From: Rothia sp. (in: high G+C Gram-positive bacteria)
GTDB taxonomy: Bacteria; Actinomycetota; Actinomycetes; Actinomycetales; Micrococcaceae
Direction: 5' to 3'
DNA: 64,000 nt
Assembly: GCF_030540545.1 (NCBI RefSeq)
Contig: NZ_JAUNVZ010000001.1
Coordinates: 226,130-290,129 of the forward strand
The notes beneath the pieces were generated by a model that was not told where the DNA came from, did not search any database, and worked only from the letters and a program-made list of their open reading frames with translations. Made by a program: the position numbers and the translations under genes. This document shows positions 1 to 8,582 of the stretch, in pieces. Numbering within the stretch: the first letter of the stretch is position 1; each line of letters starts with the position of its first letter.

Positions 1-453
1 GAAGCCGCACGCCAGCTCGAAGGCACCCTGAACCTGACCGTGCGCCACCTACCCCTGCTGAAAATCCACCCCCACGCGGGAACCTCCGCGCTGGCGGTAC
101 AGGCAGCAGAAAACCAGGGTAAGCACCTGGAAATGGCACGCCAGCTCTTTGCCACCCAGAGCGAATGGAAGAGCCTCCCCGATGTGGCAAGCGCAGAAGC
201 GAAATTTGCCCAGTACGCCCAGTCCCTAGGACTGGACATGGACCGCTACCACAAGGACGCGCGCAGCGATGAAAGCGCCCAGCTGATCACCTCCGATATG
301 AACCACGCGATTGAAATCGGAGTCAAAGGCACCCCCAGCTTCGTGCTGACCAAGGACGGCACCGAAACCGTGCTCAGCGGCGAACAGATCTCCTCCCAGA
401 CCGGCGCGGACGATATGGTTGCCCTCTTTAAGAAGGTCGCGGGTATCGCATGA
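1..453 (+). CDS. DsbA-family thioredoxin-fold protein, C-terminal part
   Basis: The reading frame is open from the first base, so the gene starts upstream of the window; an internal GTG at 40 is not needed as a start. The visible 150 codons resemble the C-terminal half of DsbA-like (Thioredoxin_4) proteins: an alpha-helical insert followed by GVKGTPSFVLTKDG, where GTPSF carries the cis-proline loop next to the active site. The CXXC motif expected of the family would lie upstream and cannot be checked. The probable role is a thiol-disulfide oxidoreductase of the envelope; membrane anchoring or export cannot be judged. The stop overlaps the ATG of the next gene by 4 nt, implying translational coupling. 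Confidence 0.8.
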   Translation, partial: EAARQLEGTLNLTVRHLPLLKIHPHAGTSALAVQAAENQGKHLEMARQLFATQSEWKSLPDVASAEAKFAQYAQSLGLDMDRYHKDARSDESAQLITSDMNHAIEIGVKGTPSFVLTKDGTETVLSGEQISSQTGADDMVALFKKVAGIA

Positions 454-1277
454 GCCTAATGGACCCCGCGCGCCAAGCCCGCGCCGAGGCCGGAGTTCAG
501 CTGCGCTACGCTAACGCGCGCGCCACCATTCACTCCGACGGCTTTAGCGACAACGGCTACGTGCTCGAAATTGGGGATGCCGAACAATCCCATGTGGACC
601 TGGGCGACCCCGCCTATGTCTTCTACGAATACCTGCGCCGTATTGCCAATGTGATTGATCTGGTGCGCCCCAGCGGCGAACCCATTATTGCCGCCCACCT
701 GGGCGCCGGTGCCCTGACCCTGGCACGCTATATTCAGGCAACCCGCCCCGGCTCGGCACAGGTAGCGGTGGATATTGAGCCGCAAATGCTCTCCTTCATC
801 ACCGATATTCTGCCCCTGCCTGCAGGTACCTCCTGCGCCCTGGTAACCGCCGATGCGCGCGAGGTGCTACCCGAACTGCCCGGATATGTGGACGGCGCCG
901 CATTCGATGCGCTTATCCTGGATATTTTCACCGGAGTAGATGCTCCCGCGCACTTGGCGAACCGCGAGTACTACGCAGAGCTCAAAGAGCTTTTGGCGCC
1001 CGGAGGCGTGCTGGCAGTCAATGTGGGAGATGATAGGGGACTACCCTTCTTCCAGCAGCAGGCACCGGCACTGCTAGAAATCTTTGATCACGTTTGGTGC
1101 CTGGCTGAATCCAGCATGTTCACCGGGAATAACGAAGGCAATCTGGTGCTCATAGCCACCGACCGAGAGCTGGACGAAGACACAGCCGACGCGCTCTACG
1201 CCCGCGGCCCGCACCCGGCTGAAGTACTGGAGACTGAGCAGCTGCGCGAATTCTTAGCGGCGCTTGCCGGTGCGTAG
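450..1277 (+). CDS. Spermidine synthase-like SAM-dependent methyltransferase-fold protein
   Basis: This 275-aa protein has the Rossmann core of the spermidine synthase superfamily: a glycine-rich SAM/dcSAM loop (AHLGAGALTLARYI, about residues 73-86), an acidic residue after the next strand (VAVDIEP), and a FDALILDIFTG motif followed by the family's EYY...L.PGGVLAVNVGDD segment. It lacks a membrane domain and is in the size range of stand-alone actinobacterial 'spermidine synthase-like' proteins, whose substrate is usually unknown. Whether it makes polyamines is not shown. The ATG overlaps the upstream stop (ATGA), so it is co-translated with the DsbA-like gene. A bidirectional terminator follows. 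Confidence 0.75.
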   Translation: MSLMDPARQARAEAGVQLRYANARATIHSDGFSDNGYVLEIGDAEQSHVDLGDPAYVFYEYLRRIANVIDLVRPSGEPIIAAHLGAGALTLARYIQATRPGSAQVAVDIEPQMLSFITDILPLPAGTSCALVTADAREVLPELPGYVDGAAFDALILDIFTGVDAPAHLANREYYAELKELLAPGGVLAVNVGDDRGLPFFQQQAPALLEIFDHVWCLAESSMFTGNNEGNLVLIATDRELDEDTADALYARGPHPAEVLETEQLREFLAALAGA

Positions 1278-1325
1278 AACCTTATAGCCTTAGCTCTTGA
1301 GCAAGAGCAGACATGTAGAAGAATA

Positions 1326-1370
1326 GATCAAGGGGGCGTGCAGGATACTATCCTGCACGCCCCCTTGATC
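1326..1370. terminator. Bidirectional hairpin terminator
   Basis: Perfect inverted repeat with 22-nt arms (1326-1347 and 1349-1370) around a single central base, GC-rich in its core. It lies between the convergent methyltransferase and EamA genes, so it probably ends both transcripts. Confidence 0.8.
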
Positions 1371-1385
1371 GCTATATTCAGAGTG

Positions 1386-2432
1386 CTAATTCTTCTGAGT
1401 CGGATCAATGACCGGAATAGAGCCGGTTTCCGCCTTATAGACCATATCCGCACCGGTGGTCTCTACAGCACCGGGAAGGAACTCCTGCGCATGCTGCTGA
1501 GGATCCTCACCGGCTGCCAGCGCGGTACGCTCCGCCTTGGCATGAGCCAGAGTAATACCTACACTCGCAGCAACCAGCAGAGCAATAGCACCCCAACGAA
1601 TTACCGAAGACTGCTCACCCAGAATCAACAGACCCGCCAGAGTAGCGATAGCCGGCTCCATACTCAGCAGCACACTGTACACGCTGGACGGCAGCAGACG
1701 CAGCGCCGAAATCTCCGCCAGGGAGGGCAGAGCCGAAGCTAGCATACTCATAATGAAACCAGCCCACAGAATCGGCAGAAGATTAGGGTTCGAGGGCAGA
1801 CCCGAAAGCTGATCCCAATTCACCATAAAGGAGAAAGGCAGGGTCAGCGCGGTAGAGACAACATTGCCCATCACCATGCCGCCCATACCCGGGATAGTTG
1901 CGCCCACCTTCTCGGTCGCAAGAATATACGCCGCACGGCTAATAGCGGTCAGCACCGCAAAAATAATACCCACCAGCGCGAAATCCTCGGGCTTAGCCTG
2001 AGACTCACTGGTCAGCAGAGCCATACCCGCAAAGGACAGACCAATCCAAATCAAATCACTCTTACGGCGCGAAAGAACCGTAGCCAGCACCAGCGGACCC
2101 ATGAACTCAATAGCCACCGCAATGCTCAGCGGAATCTGCTCAATCGCCACATAGAAAAAACCATTCGCGCCAAAAAGAGCCACGCCCAGAATAATCACCG
2201 AGCGCCACTGCTGGCGGGTCCAGGTGGTAAACGCCGGGCGGAAAATCGCGAGCAGAACAATGGAGGAGAAGAGTAAGCGAATACCCACCACGCCCCAAGC
2301 ACCCAGCTCGGGCATGAGCTGCTTAGCCAGCGCCGAACCAAATTGAATCGATAAAATAGCACCCAGGGCGTAGGCAATACCCATACCCTGCGAAGCTAGC
2401 GGGGAACGCGCAGACGCGGAAGAAGCCGCCAT
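1386..2432 (-). CDS. EamA/DMT-family transporter
   Basis: A 348-aa integral membrane protein with about ten hydrophobic helices arranged as two EamA repeats. It opens with ILSIQFGSALAKQLMPELGAWGVVG, and the second half has the typical EISALRLLPSSVYSVLLSMEP and LAGLLILGE segments. This matches the drug/metabolite transporter superfamily (RhtA/RarD-like), whose members often export amino acids or metabolites; the substrate here cannot be read from sequence. The C-terminal tail of about 50 residues is hydrophilic. The start at 2432 is followed by a short Ser/Ala-rich N-terminus before the first helix. It is transcribed alone. Confidence 0.85.
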   Translation of the reverse strand: MAASSASARSPLASQGMGIAYALGAILSIQFGSALAKQLMPELGAWGVVGIRLLFSSIVLLAIFRPAFTTWTRQQWRSVIILGVALFGANGFFYVAIEQIPLSIAVAIEFMGPLVLATVLSRRKSDLIWIGLSFAGMALLTSESQAKPEDFALVGIIFAVLTAISRAAYILATEKVGATIPGMGGMVMGNVVSTALTLPFSFMVNWDQLSGLPSNPNLLPILWAGFIMSMLASALPSLAEISALRLLPSSVYSVLLSMEPAIATLAGLLILGEQSSVIRWGAIALLVAASVGITLAHAKAERTALAAGEDPQQHAQEFLPGAVETTGADMVYKAETGSIPVIDPTQKN

Positions 2433-2874
2433 ACCAATCCTTTACCGCCGCGAACTATGCGGCACTCGTACAGGGTGCCTAAAGCTGTGCTGGAGCACCC
2501 TTGCTTTTTGATAGAAACGTTATCCCCATTCTACGCATGAGATGGGACACATACCTAACCGGTTTGCCGGCTGAACGTCACCAAATTATGAAAAATATTC
2601 ACTCAATGCATAGACATAATTACCGGGGTATAGATAGGGACAAAGACAGCGAAATATACGGGCATGCAGCGCCGGAACGGCTATAAACATACCGCTGGAT
2701 TCTATGGCGTTAGCGCGGTGCGAATATGCGACACGCGCGAGGAGAAAAGCGGGGTGCGAGGAAAACCAGGGGAGAACCTGTCCAAACACAGCCCTGAGCG
2801 AACGAGAGAAATAAATCAGGCTCTGCGCGCCCGTCACACACCCAATATTCAGAAAAGCATGATTTACTAAAACC
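2433..2874. other. Gene-free stretch with a small hairpin and a TTTGATAGAAA element
   Basis: No convincing gene is seen between the divergent EamA gene and the 311-aa gene; short open frames here lack ribosome binding sites and family features. GGGTGC/GCACCC (about 2474-2500) can form a hairpin. At 2507-2517 lies TTTGATAGAAA followed two bases later by TTATCCCCA, a partial match to the element found before the two ESX-linked genes at 5.5 and 48.5 kb. From 2690 to 2870 nothing further is recognisable. Confidence 0.5.
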
Positions 2875-3810
2875 ATGCTAGACCCCATGAAGTCTCTATT
2901 CGATAACAACGGCAACCCCAAGCCGGCACTCACCACCGCCCTGGATAATGTACTGCGCGTACAGCGCCCCCTGGTACTGGCCCTGGTCAAGGCACTGCGT
3001 GAAAAGTACCCGCACGAAACCCCCGCCCAGCTGCAAAAGCGCCTGGAAAAGCAATACCTGCGCGATGTGACCGCCATCGGTGGCGTGACCGGCGCATCCT
3101 CCTTTGTGCCCGGCGTGGGTACCGTAACCTCCGTGGGTTTGTCCGTGGTCGCTATTGGTGGCTATTTGGAACGCACCGCGATCTTCGCCCAGGCGATCGC
3201 AGAACTGCACGGTGTGCACGTCATCGACCCCGAAGCGGCACGCTCCATGGTTATGGCGCTCATGCTCGGCGAAGAAGGCTCGCAGCTGATCACCAGCATC
3301 TTGGCAAAGAACGGTCGCGCGGGCATGCTCTCGAACCAGTGGGGTATGCTCATGGGCTCCAACTCCAAGATGTTCAGCGTGGAGCGCGCTCTGCGCAATA
3401 TGTTCATTAAGCGTTTTATGGGGCGCCAGGCAGGCATGATGATGGGCCGCGCCATTCCCTTCGGCGTGGGTGCCGTGGTCGGTGGCGGCGCGAACCTTGC
3501 CCTGGGCCGCGAGGTTATTCGCAGCACCCGCGAAGCCTTCGGCGAGGCGCCCACCTACTTCCCGCCTGAGCTGACTCTGCCCGTGCGAGCACCGCGTTTT
3601 AGTGATGCAACGGTGGAAAACGCACCCGCCCCGCGTAAGCGCGGCGCAAAGATCGCCGGAGCTTTAACTGGCGGCGCTGTGGGCGCTGCAAAGGCTGTTA
3701 TGAAGCGCCGCAAGCAGAAGGCAGCGCATGAAGAGACCGCTAGTCACGATGCGCACTCTCACGGTCTGCAGAATCCCGGTGCGGCTCACCGTCGTATGAT
3801 GGGGCGCTAA
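2875..3810 (+). CDS. Uncharacterised 311-aa protein with glycine-rich hydrophobic segments (possibly EcsC-like)
   Basis: I do not recognise this gene with certainty. The N-terminal 70 residues are charged and helical. Residues about 70-115 form a glycine-rich hydrophobic hairpin (GVTGASSFVPGVGTVTSVGLS), and a second one lies at about 190-215 (MMMGRAIPFGVGAVVGGGAN). The C-terminus is basic, then histidine-rich. The pattern recalls EcsC-like or membrane-inserting bacterial proteins, but no catalytic motif is visible. The ATG at 2875 has no clear ribosome binding site, and a second in-frame ATG lies at 2887; a leaderless transcript is possible. A strong bidirectional terminator follows. Confidence 0.6.
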   Translation: MLDPMKSLFDNNGNPKPALTTALDNVLRVQRPLVLALVKALREKYPHETPAQLQKRLEKQYLRDVTAIGGVTGASSFVPGVGTVTSVGLSVVAIGGYLERTAIFAQAIAELHGVHVIDPEAARSMVMALMLGEEGSQLITSILAKNGRAGMLSNQWGMLMGSNSKMFSVERALRNMFIKRFMGRQAGMMMGRAIPFGVGAVVGGGANLALGREVIRSTREAFGEAPTYFPPELTLPVRAPRFSDATVENAPAPRKRGAKIAGALTGGAVGAAKAVMKRRKQKAAHEETASHDAHSHGLQNPGAAHRRMMGR

Positions 3811-3849
3811 AGCGGAGCAACTGCCGTATAGATACAGGCGCATTGCGTT

Positions 3850-3892
3850 AAAAGGATGGGGCGGGAAGTACTACTTCCCGCCCCATCCTTTT
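3850..3892. terminator. Bidirectional hairpin terminator
   Basis: Perfect 21-nt inverted repeat (3850-3870 and 3872-3892), starting AAAAGG and ending CCTTTT, so T-runs exist on both strands. It separates the convergent 311-aa gene and purB. Confidence 0.85.
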
Positions 3893-3921
3893 GGGTTAAC
3901 CCACCAATGGTGAGCTAGAGA

Positions 3922-5349
3922 TTAGGCATTCTTTGCGTGATCCAGCAGAGTGGGAGCAACACCAATGTAGGTGTGCGGGGTCAGCTCGGACAGGCGAGCA
4001 GCAGCCTGCTCGGACAGGCCCAGACCCGCCACGAATTCCTTCAGGCGAGCTGCATCCACGCGGTGACCGCGGGTTAGTTCCTTCAGACGCTCGTAGGGGT
4101 TCTCCATGCCCTCAACACCTGCAATAGCCTCGGCGCGCATAACCATCTGAATAGCCTCGGCCAGGACCTCCCAGTTGGCGTCCAGATCAGCGGAAATGGT
4201 GTCGGTAGCGATATCCAGGCGCTGCAGACCCTTGACCACATTGGAAATAGCCAGCACGGAGTGACCGAAAGCCACACCAATATTGCGCTGAGCCGAAGAG
4301 TCGGTCAGATCGCGCTGCCAGCGGCTGGTCACCAGGGTGGAAGCCAGGGAATCGAGCAGAGCGTTGGAGAGCTCCAGGTTAGCCTCTGCGTTTTCGAAAC
4401 GAATCGGGTTCACCTTGTGCGGCATGGTGGAGGAACCGGTTGCACCCGCCACGGGAATCTGACGGAAGAAACCGATGGAAATGTAGCTCCACACATCGGT
4501 GCACAGGTTGTGCAGCACGCGGTTGAAGTGCGCAATATCGGAGTAGAGCTCAGCCTGCCAGTCGTGAGACTCAATCTGAGTGGTCAGCGGGTTCCAGGTC
4601 AGACCCAGGTGCTCAACGAAACCGCGAGAAATCTGCTGCCAATCGGCGGTGGGCACCGACGCGTAGTGAGCGGAGTAGGTGCCGGTTGCGCCGTTGATCT
4701 TACCCAGGAATTCGGTAGCCTGCGCGTGCTTAATCTGGCGCTTCAGACGCCATGCCAGCACACCTAGTTCCTTGCCGAGGGTGGAGGGGGTTGCGGGCTG
4801 GCCGTGAGTGCGCGAGAGCATAGGCACATTGCGGCCCTCTTCAGCCAGGTCCAGCAGAACCTGTACCAGGTTTTGTGCTGCAGGCAGCCAGACGTTCTCG
4901 AAAGCGTCCTTAATACCCAGGGCGTAGGAGAGGTTATTAATGTCTTCGCTGGTGCAGCCGAAGTGAACCAGGGGCACCAGGTGCTCCAGACCCAGGGCGG
5001 GCAGGCGGCGACCAATGTAGTACTCAACAGCCTTCACATCGTGTACGGTGACGGCTTCGATCTCTGCCAGCTCTGCAACGGAGTCAGCGTTGAAGTCGGT
5101 CACGATGGCGCGCAGACCCTGCTTCTGCTCATCGCTCAGCGGCTCAAGACCGGGCAGTACGCGGTGCTCGCACAGGTAGATGAACCATTCAACCTCAACA
5201 TGGATGCGGTCGCGGTTCAGAGCGGCTTCGGACAGGTAGTTGGTCAGGGGCGCGGTGACGGATGCGTAGCGACCGTCCAGGGGGCCGAGGGCGAGGGTGC
5301 CGTCGCCCAGGTCGATACGGCCGGAGGGCAAAAGAGTGTTTTCAGACAT
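3922..5349 (-). CDS. purB: Adenylosuccinate lyase
   Basis: This 475-aa enzyme splits adenylosuccinate to AMP and fumarate and also acts on SAICAR, so it serves two steps of purine synthesis. The fumarase/aspartase superfamily signature SSTMPHKVNPIRFENAE is intact, as are the upstream conserved LSRTHGQPATPSTLGKE and CTSEDINNL segments carrying catalytic His and Ser-loop residues. Length and sequence resemble the longer, E. coli-like PurB group. It stands alone, with no other purine genes in the window. It is convergent with the 311-aa gene and ends close to their shared terminator. Confidence 0.96.
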   Translation of the reverse strand: MSENTLLPSGRIDLGDGTLALGPLDGRYASVTAPLTNYLSEAALNRDRIHVEVEWFIYLCEHRVLPGLEPLSDEQKQGLRAIVTDFNADSVAELAEIEAVTVHDVKAVEYYIGRRLPALGLEHLVPLVHFGCTSEDINNLSYALGIKDAFENVWLPAAQNLVQVLLDLAEEGRNVPMLSRTHGQPATPSTLGKELGVLAWRLKRQIKHAQATEFLGKINGATGTYSAHYASVPTADWQQISRGFVEHLGLTWNPLTTQIESHDWQAELYSDIAHFNRVLHNLCTDVWSYISIGFFRQIPVAGATGSSTMPHKVNPIRFENAEANLELSNALLDSLASTLVTSRWQRDLTDSSAQRNIGVAFGHSVLAISNVVKGLQRLDIATDTISADLDANWEVLAEAIQMVMRAEAIAGVEGMENPYERLKELTRGHRVDAARLKEFVAGLGLSEQAAARLSELTPHTYIGVAPTLLDHAKNA

Positions 5350-5472
5350 AGTTCTATCTTCTCATATTCGGGTTCGCCGGGTGCGGGCTGGTGCACATTG
5401 TGGACGGCTTTAAATATGGGATTCGCGTGTGGGTGCCGTGCATGGAGACCCGGTAGGGGACAGCGGGTGCCC

Positions 5473-5592
5473 GTCATAAAAAGTCATAAAAGAGAGAAAA
5501 ATCTGTCATATTTACGCACATAACGACTGATTTTGGCAGTTTAGCCTGTGGATAACTTTCTATTTGATAGAAAGCGCACTACTTATCCACAG
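5473..5592 (+). promoter_or_regulatory. ESX-linked upstream element, copy 1 (GTCATA repeats plus inverted DnaA-box-like arms)
   Basis: GTCATA occurs at 5473, 5483 and 5505. CTGTGGATAA lies at 5546-5555 and its inverse TTATCCACAG at 5583-5592, separated by 27 bp. TTTGATAGAAA begins 8 bp after the left arm, at 5563-5573. The same order and spacing recur at 48446-48566 before an EsxA-like gene. The arms match the classical DnaA box TTATCCACA, but the conserved spacing before two secretion-linked genes also fits a dedicated operator. The rest of the 5350-5686 gap shows no gene. Confidence 0.65.
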
Positions 5593-5686
5593 ATTTTATG
5601 TAATTACAAAAAACAGCCGCTAAAGCTCTCTACTCTTGGATACACCGGAACCTACACCACAGGTACGAGATCAGAAGGAGAGAACC

Positions 5687-6280
5687 ATGGCAGAAGAAAA
5701 CGAAAATATAGCCCCCGAAGAACCGGGATACGAACCCCCCAATATGGGAGAGATCCTGGGCGATATTGCCTCCCACGGAATATCAACCCTGGCAGCTGGC
5801 CCGGCAATTGCCGCTTTGCACGCTGCCGCCCAAGCAATGCGCGAACTGGGTAAAAGCCTCTACCGAGAGCTTGAGCAGGAGAGAGAAGAAATCCTTCAAA
5901 CACGCAATCGCTCCAGCGCGGAATTACAAGCAGAATATTGGAAATCTGTCGCCGGTCAGAAATACAGAGACCGCCTGGATGAGCACTGTATCGAGGCTGG
6001 ACGCATGGCAATGCTGACCGGCCAAGCAGCCCAGGGCTTTTTAGCAGCGGGAGAAGAAGTAGCCGCCCAGCTTGAAGGAAAAGCTGCCGCTATCTCCGCT
6101 ATGGCTAAGCAGGTAGAAGATTTTATCCAGACCGCCGCTGACCACCTACACAGAGCTACAGAGGCTCAGGATATCGGCTCGGTTATTGCAGACTTAGGCG
6201 GTCAGCAGATACAGAACAACCTTAATTCGCTCATTGAGCAAGCAAAATCAAGCATTCCCCAGGGATGCTTCGTTCCCTAA
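5687..6280 (+). CDS. ESX (type VII secretion)-associated helical protein, likely partner of the downstream effector
   Basis: The chosen ATG at 5687 has AAGGAG (5675-5680) six bases upstream; an in-frame start at 5636 lacks one. The 197-aa product is almost entirely alpha-helical. At residues 84-96 it has YWKSVAGQKYRDR, close to the W-x-S-x-A-G/A-x-x-YR-x-x-L hairpin motif seen in many actinobacterial WXG-like proteins. LYRELEQE contains a YxxxE pattern like the type VII export signal. A hydrophobic Ala/Gly segment (residues 30-50) might contact membrane or partner. It precedes the 746-aa lipase-like gene by 28 nt, consistent with a chaperone, co-secreted partner or signal-bearing subunit. Function is inferred only. 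Confidence 0.6.
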   Translation: MAEENENIAPEEPGYEPPNMGEILGDIASHGISTLAAGPAIAALHAAAQAMRELGKSLYRELEQEREEILQTRNRSSAELQAEYWKSVAGQKYRDRLDEHCIEAGRMAMLTGQAAQGFLAAGEEVAAQLEGKAAAISAMAKQVEDFIQTAADHLHRATEAQDIGSVIADLGGQQIQNNLNSLIEQAKSSIPQGCFVP

Positions 6281-6308
6281 AACGATAACAGATCAGAAAG
6301 GATAGATA

Positions 6309-8549
6309 ATGAGCACAATAGAGCAGGCTATGCCCGCCGCTGCAGGCGGCCAGTTGACGGGTCATGCAACTATTGACGTAGATAAAGAGCAACTGGTTGG
6401 ATTGGCTCACTCTGTCAATCAGGTGGGCTCCTCATATGGCGCCCAGACTATGTCTTTAGTTGCAGCAGCTCCCAAAGCTCTCCCCCTGCTGGTAGCAGCT
6501 TCGGGGCGTGAAGCAGCAGCGCAGGCTGCCCGGGCGGGAAGCGGTCTTAGCGCCCTGGGGCAGAATATGGGCAAAACCTCTGCCAATGTCATGGCTGCCT
6601 ATCACGGCTATGAAAGCGCCGAGCAGGCTGTTATGGGAGCATTCGGTTCATTTATGAATGGCGCTCGCTCCATTCCCTCCAAGGTTTTTGACCGTGCCAA
6701 GGGTCTTTTTTCTGCTTTCGGACAGAATTTAGGGCAGTGGTGGAACGAGACTAAAGAGACTATATGGCAAGCAGCAATTCCAGCAATGCGAGTGCTCGCA
6801 GCTTTTGGGTCTAAGGCCTATAACGTGGCGAAATATTTGTATCCTGATGCTGCAGTGGACAGGATTAAGCGTCTCTTGATGGGTTTTGGGGTTTCTGGAG
6901 TCTGGGCAGATGCGATTACCCAAGGGTCATTTCAGGCTATCCAGCGCCTCTTTGGCTATGACCCCCAAGCTCCTAAGATTCGTGATGGTCGCTTGCACGA
7001 GATAGACAAGGACAATATGCCCGCGCATCCTCCTCTGAACGCCGATGAACGCGCGCGACGTATGAAGGAAGCTAACGATATGCAATATGGAGAGGAGGAA
7101 GAGAAACGAACCTCGGGCAGCTATGCGGAGCCCCTGGTCGATGTCTATCAGGATCCCCAAAGCGGCCAATATATTGTTGAAGTATATATTCCGGGTACCG
7201 ATGGTGACGCGAAAAAATTAAACGACCCGGCAAGTGTCTACGCTAATGGTAGTTTGGCTCATGCGCGTTCTACTGATGCGCTGAAAGATTCTGCTCCCTA
7301 TATGCAGCTGGTGGATAAGCAGCTTCGAGCTTTGGGGATTGATAAGCTGCCGAGGGATAAATGCACCATTAACCTCACCGGTCATTCCCAGGGCGGCGCA
7401 ACCGCCTACCTGCTGGCAAATAATAATGAGTTCTACGGTCGCTACAATGTGGGAAATGTTTATACCTACGGTGCACCCATTGAACATCTTGAGGATAGAG
7501 GAGATAAGAAGTTCAAGGTACATCAATATCAGGACATTAAAGACCCAGTGCCGCATATTATTACCGGCGATAAATGGGAGGAACGTCCCGGAGACACCCA
7601 TGTGGTTCTTGACCGTTCAAAGTATCCCGATGCTCCTGAGCCCGATAAGAGTACTCACGATATGAATCACTATCACACGAGTATTTCCGAGGGTGAAGAA
7701 GCAATTCGTATAATGGGCGACACCAATGCACATAAGTATGAAGCTGAGCGTTCAGCTGTCTATACCGGTACCACTGCTGGACATCCGGGAATTAATGCCC
7801 TTGACGGAGCTATGCAAGCCCTTAAAACACTTGGCAATGGAGGATATAACGAGGATGCTGCGAGAGATTTTCTGAGCCAAAGTGCTATGCGTAAGCCTCC
7901 CACCGATCGCTATACGGAATCTACCCCCACGTCTCAGCCGGGCATAGCAGAAAGTGCTATGGCTGCTATTCCTGAGGGAAGCGTAGGCTCTATGAATTCT
8001 TCGGTACTATCACCCCGGGAAAATAGTGTGCGACCGCACCAATGGGATGATCCGCAGAATACGGTGTACCGCTGGAACGGAAGCCTTGAGGACGGCCGTC
8101 TCGACAGTGTTCCTATGCCCTATCACGGCGATGGTAAAACCCATGCCATTCCCCTGGGCAGGCTACCCGGCGGAGCTGATCCTATTCCCGGTGTGTCTCA
8201 GCTTCCGGATATAGAGAAGCATTTTACTCCCGGTGGTTCTTTTGATTCTCTGCGCGATTCTATTGATAGAGCCTGGTCGGATTTCATTGAGTCCCCTGAG
8301 AATCCTGACCTGTATCCAAAGATCCTGCCCGTTGAACCGATATATCCGATCGAGCCCAATAGTCCCATTGACCGATTGGAAGTTCCGTCCTTTGACCCGC
8401 CTCTTCCCTATATCCCGGGGGAGAAAATGGATCCGGCCAATCCCGATCCTCGAATCTTTATGAACGAGGGATATAGTTCGGGAATGAGCACCGAAGAAAT
8501 GCAAGAGCGATTAGCGCTTATCGGCACGGGAGACGGAGGAAGCTACTAA
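6309..8549 (+). CDS. Candidate type VII-secreted effector with lipase-like (class 3 type) domain
   Basis: A 746-aa protein. Residues 1-115 form an Ala/Gly-rich helical region ending NVMAAYHGYESAEQAV, like N-terminal ESX substrate domains. Residues 120-210 are helical and amphipathic. The middle contains an alpha/beta-hydrolase lipase core: GHSQGG with nucleophile Ser360, then DIKDPVPH with candidate Asp412, and HDMNHYHTS with candidate His450, 454 or 456. This order matches class 3-type lipases. The last 100 residues are Pro-rich. No Sec signal peptide is visible. RBS AAAGGA precedes the ATG. Likely roles are a secreted lipase/esterase or antibacterial toxin; no adjacent immunity gene is evident. 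Codon use is less GC-rich than in its neighbours. Confidence 0.65.
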   Translation: MSTIEQAMPAAAGGQLTGHATIDVDKEQLVGLAHSVNQVGSSYGAQTMSLVAAAPKALPLLVAASGREAAAQAARAGSGLSALGQNMGKTSANVMAAYHGYESAEQAVMGAFGSFMNGARSIPSKVFDRAKGLFSAFGQNLGQWWNETKETIWQAAIPAMRVLAAFGSKAYNVAKYLYPDAAVDRIKRLLMGFGVSGVWADAITQGSFQAIQRLFGYDPQAPKIRDGRLHEIDKDNMPAHPPLNADERARRMKEANDMQYGEEEEKRTSGSYAEPLVDVYQDPQSGQYIVEVYIPGTDGDAKKLNDPASVYANGSLAHARSTDALKDSAPYMQLVDKQLRALGIDKLPRDKCTINLTGHSQGGATAYLLANNNEFYGRYNVGNVYTYGAPIEHLEDRGDKKFKVHQYQDIKDPVPHIITGDKWEERPGDTHVVLDRSKYPDAPEPDKSTHDMNHYHTSISEGEEAIRIMGDTNAHKYEAERSAVYTGTTAGHPGINALDGAMQALKTLGNGGYNEDAARDFLSQSAMRKPPTDRYTESTPTSQPGIAESAMAAIPEGSVGSMNSSVLSPRENSVRPHQWDDPQNTVYRWNGSLEDGRLDSVPMPYHGDGKTHAIPLGRLPGGADPIPGVSQLPDIEKHFTPGGSFDSLRDSIDRAWSDFIESPENPDLYPKILPVEPIYPIEPNSPIDRLEVPSFDPPLPYIPGEKMDPANPDPRIFMNEGYSSGMSTEEMQERLALIGTGDGGSY

Positions 8550-8582
8550 GCCAGCGGAGCGGGCGGGATTATACTGGAGAGC

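Noticed and set aside
2501-2870. Short open frames of 61 and 68 codons between the EamA gene and the 311-aa gene
   Set aside because: No ribosome binding site, no family similarity and codon composition unlike neighbours; the region reads as intergenic.
5546-5592. Inverted DnaA boxes as a replication origin
   Set aside because: Only two boxes, no dnaA, dnaN, gyrB or AT-rich unwinding array nearby, and the same pair recurs at 48.5 kb in a gene-upstream position.
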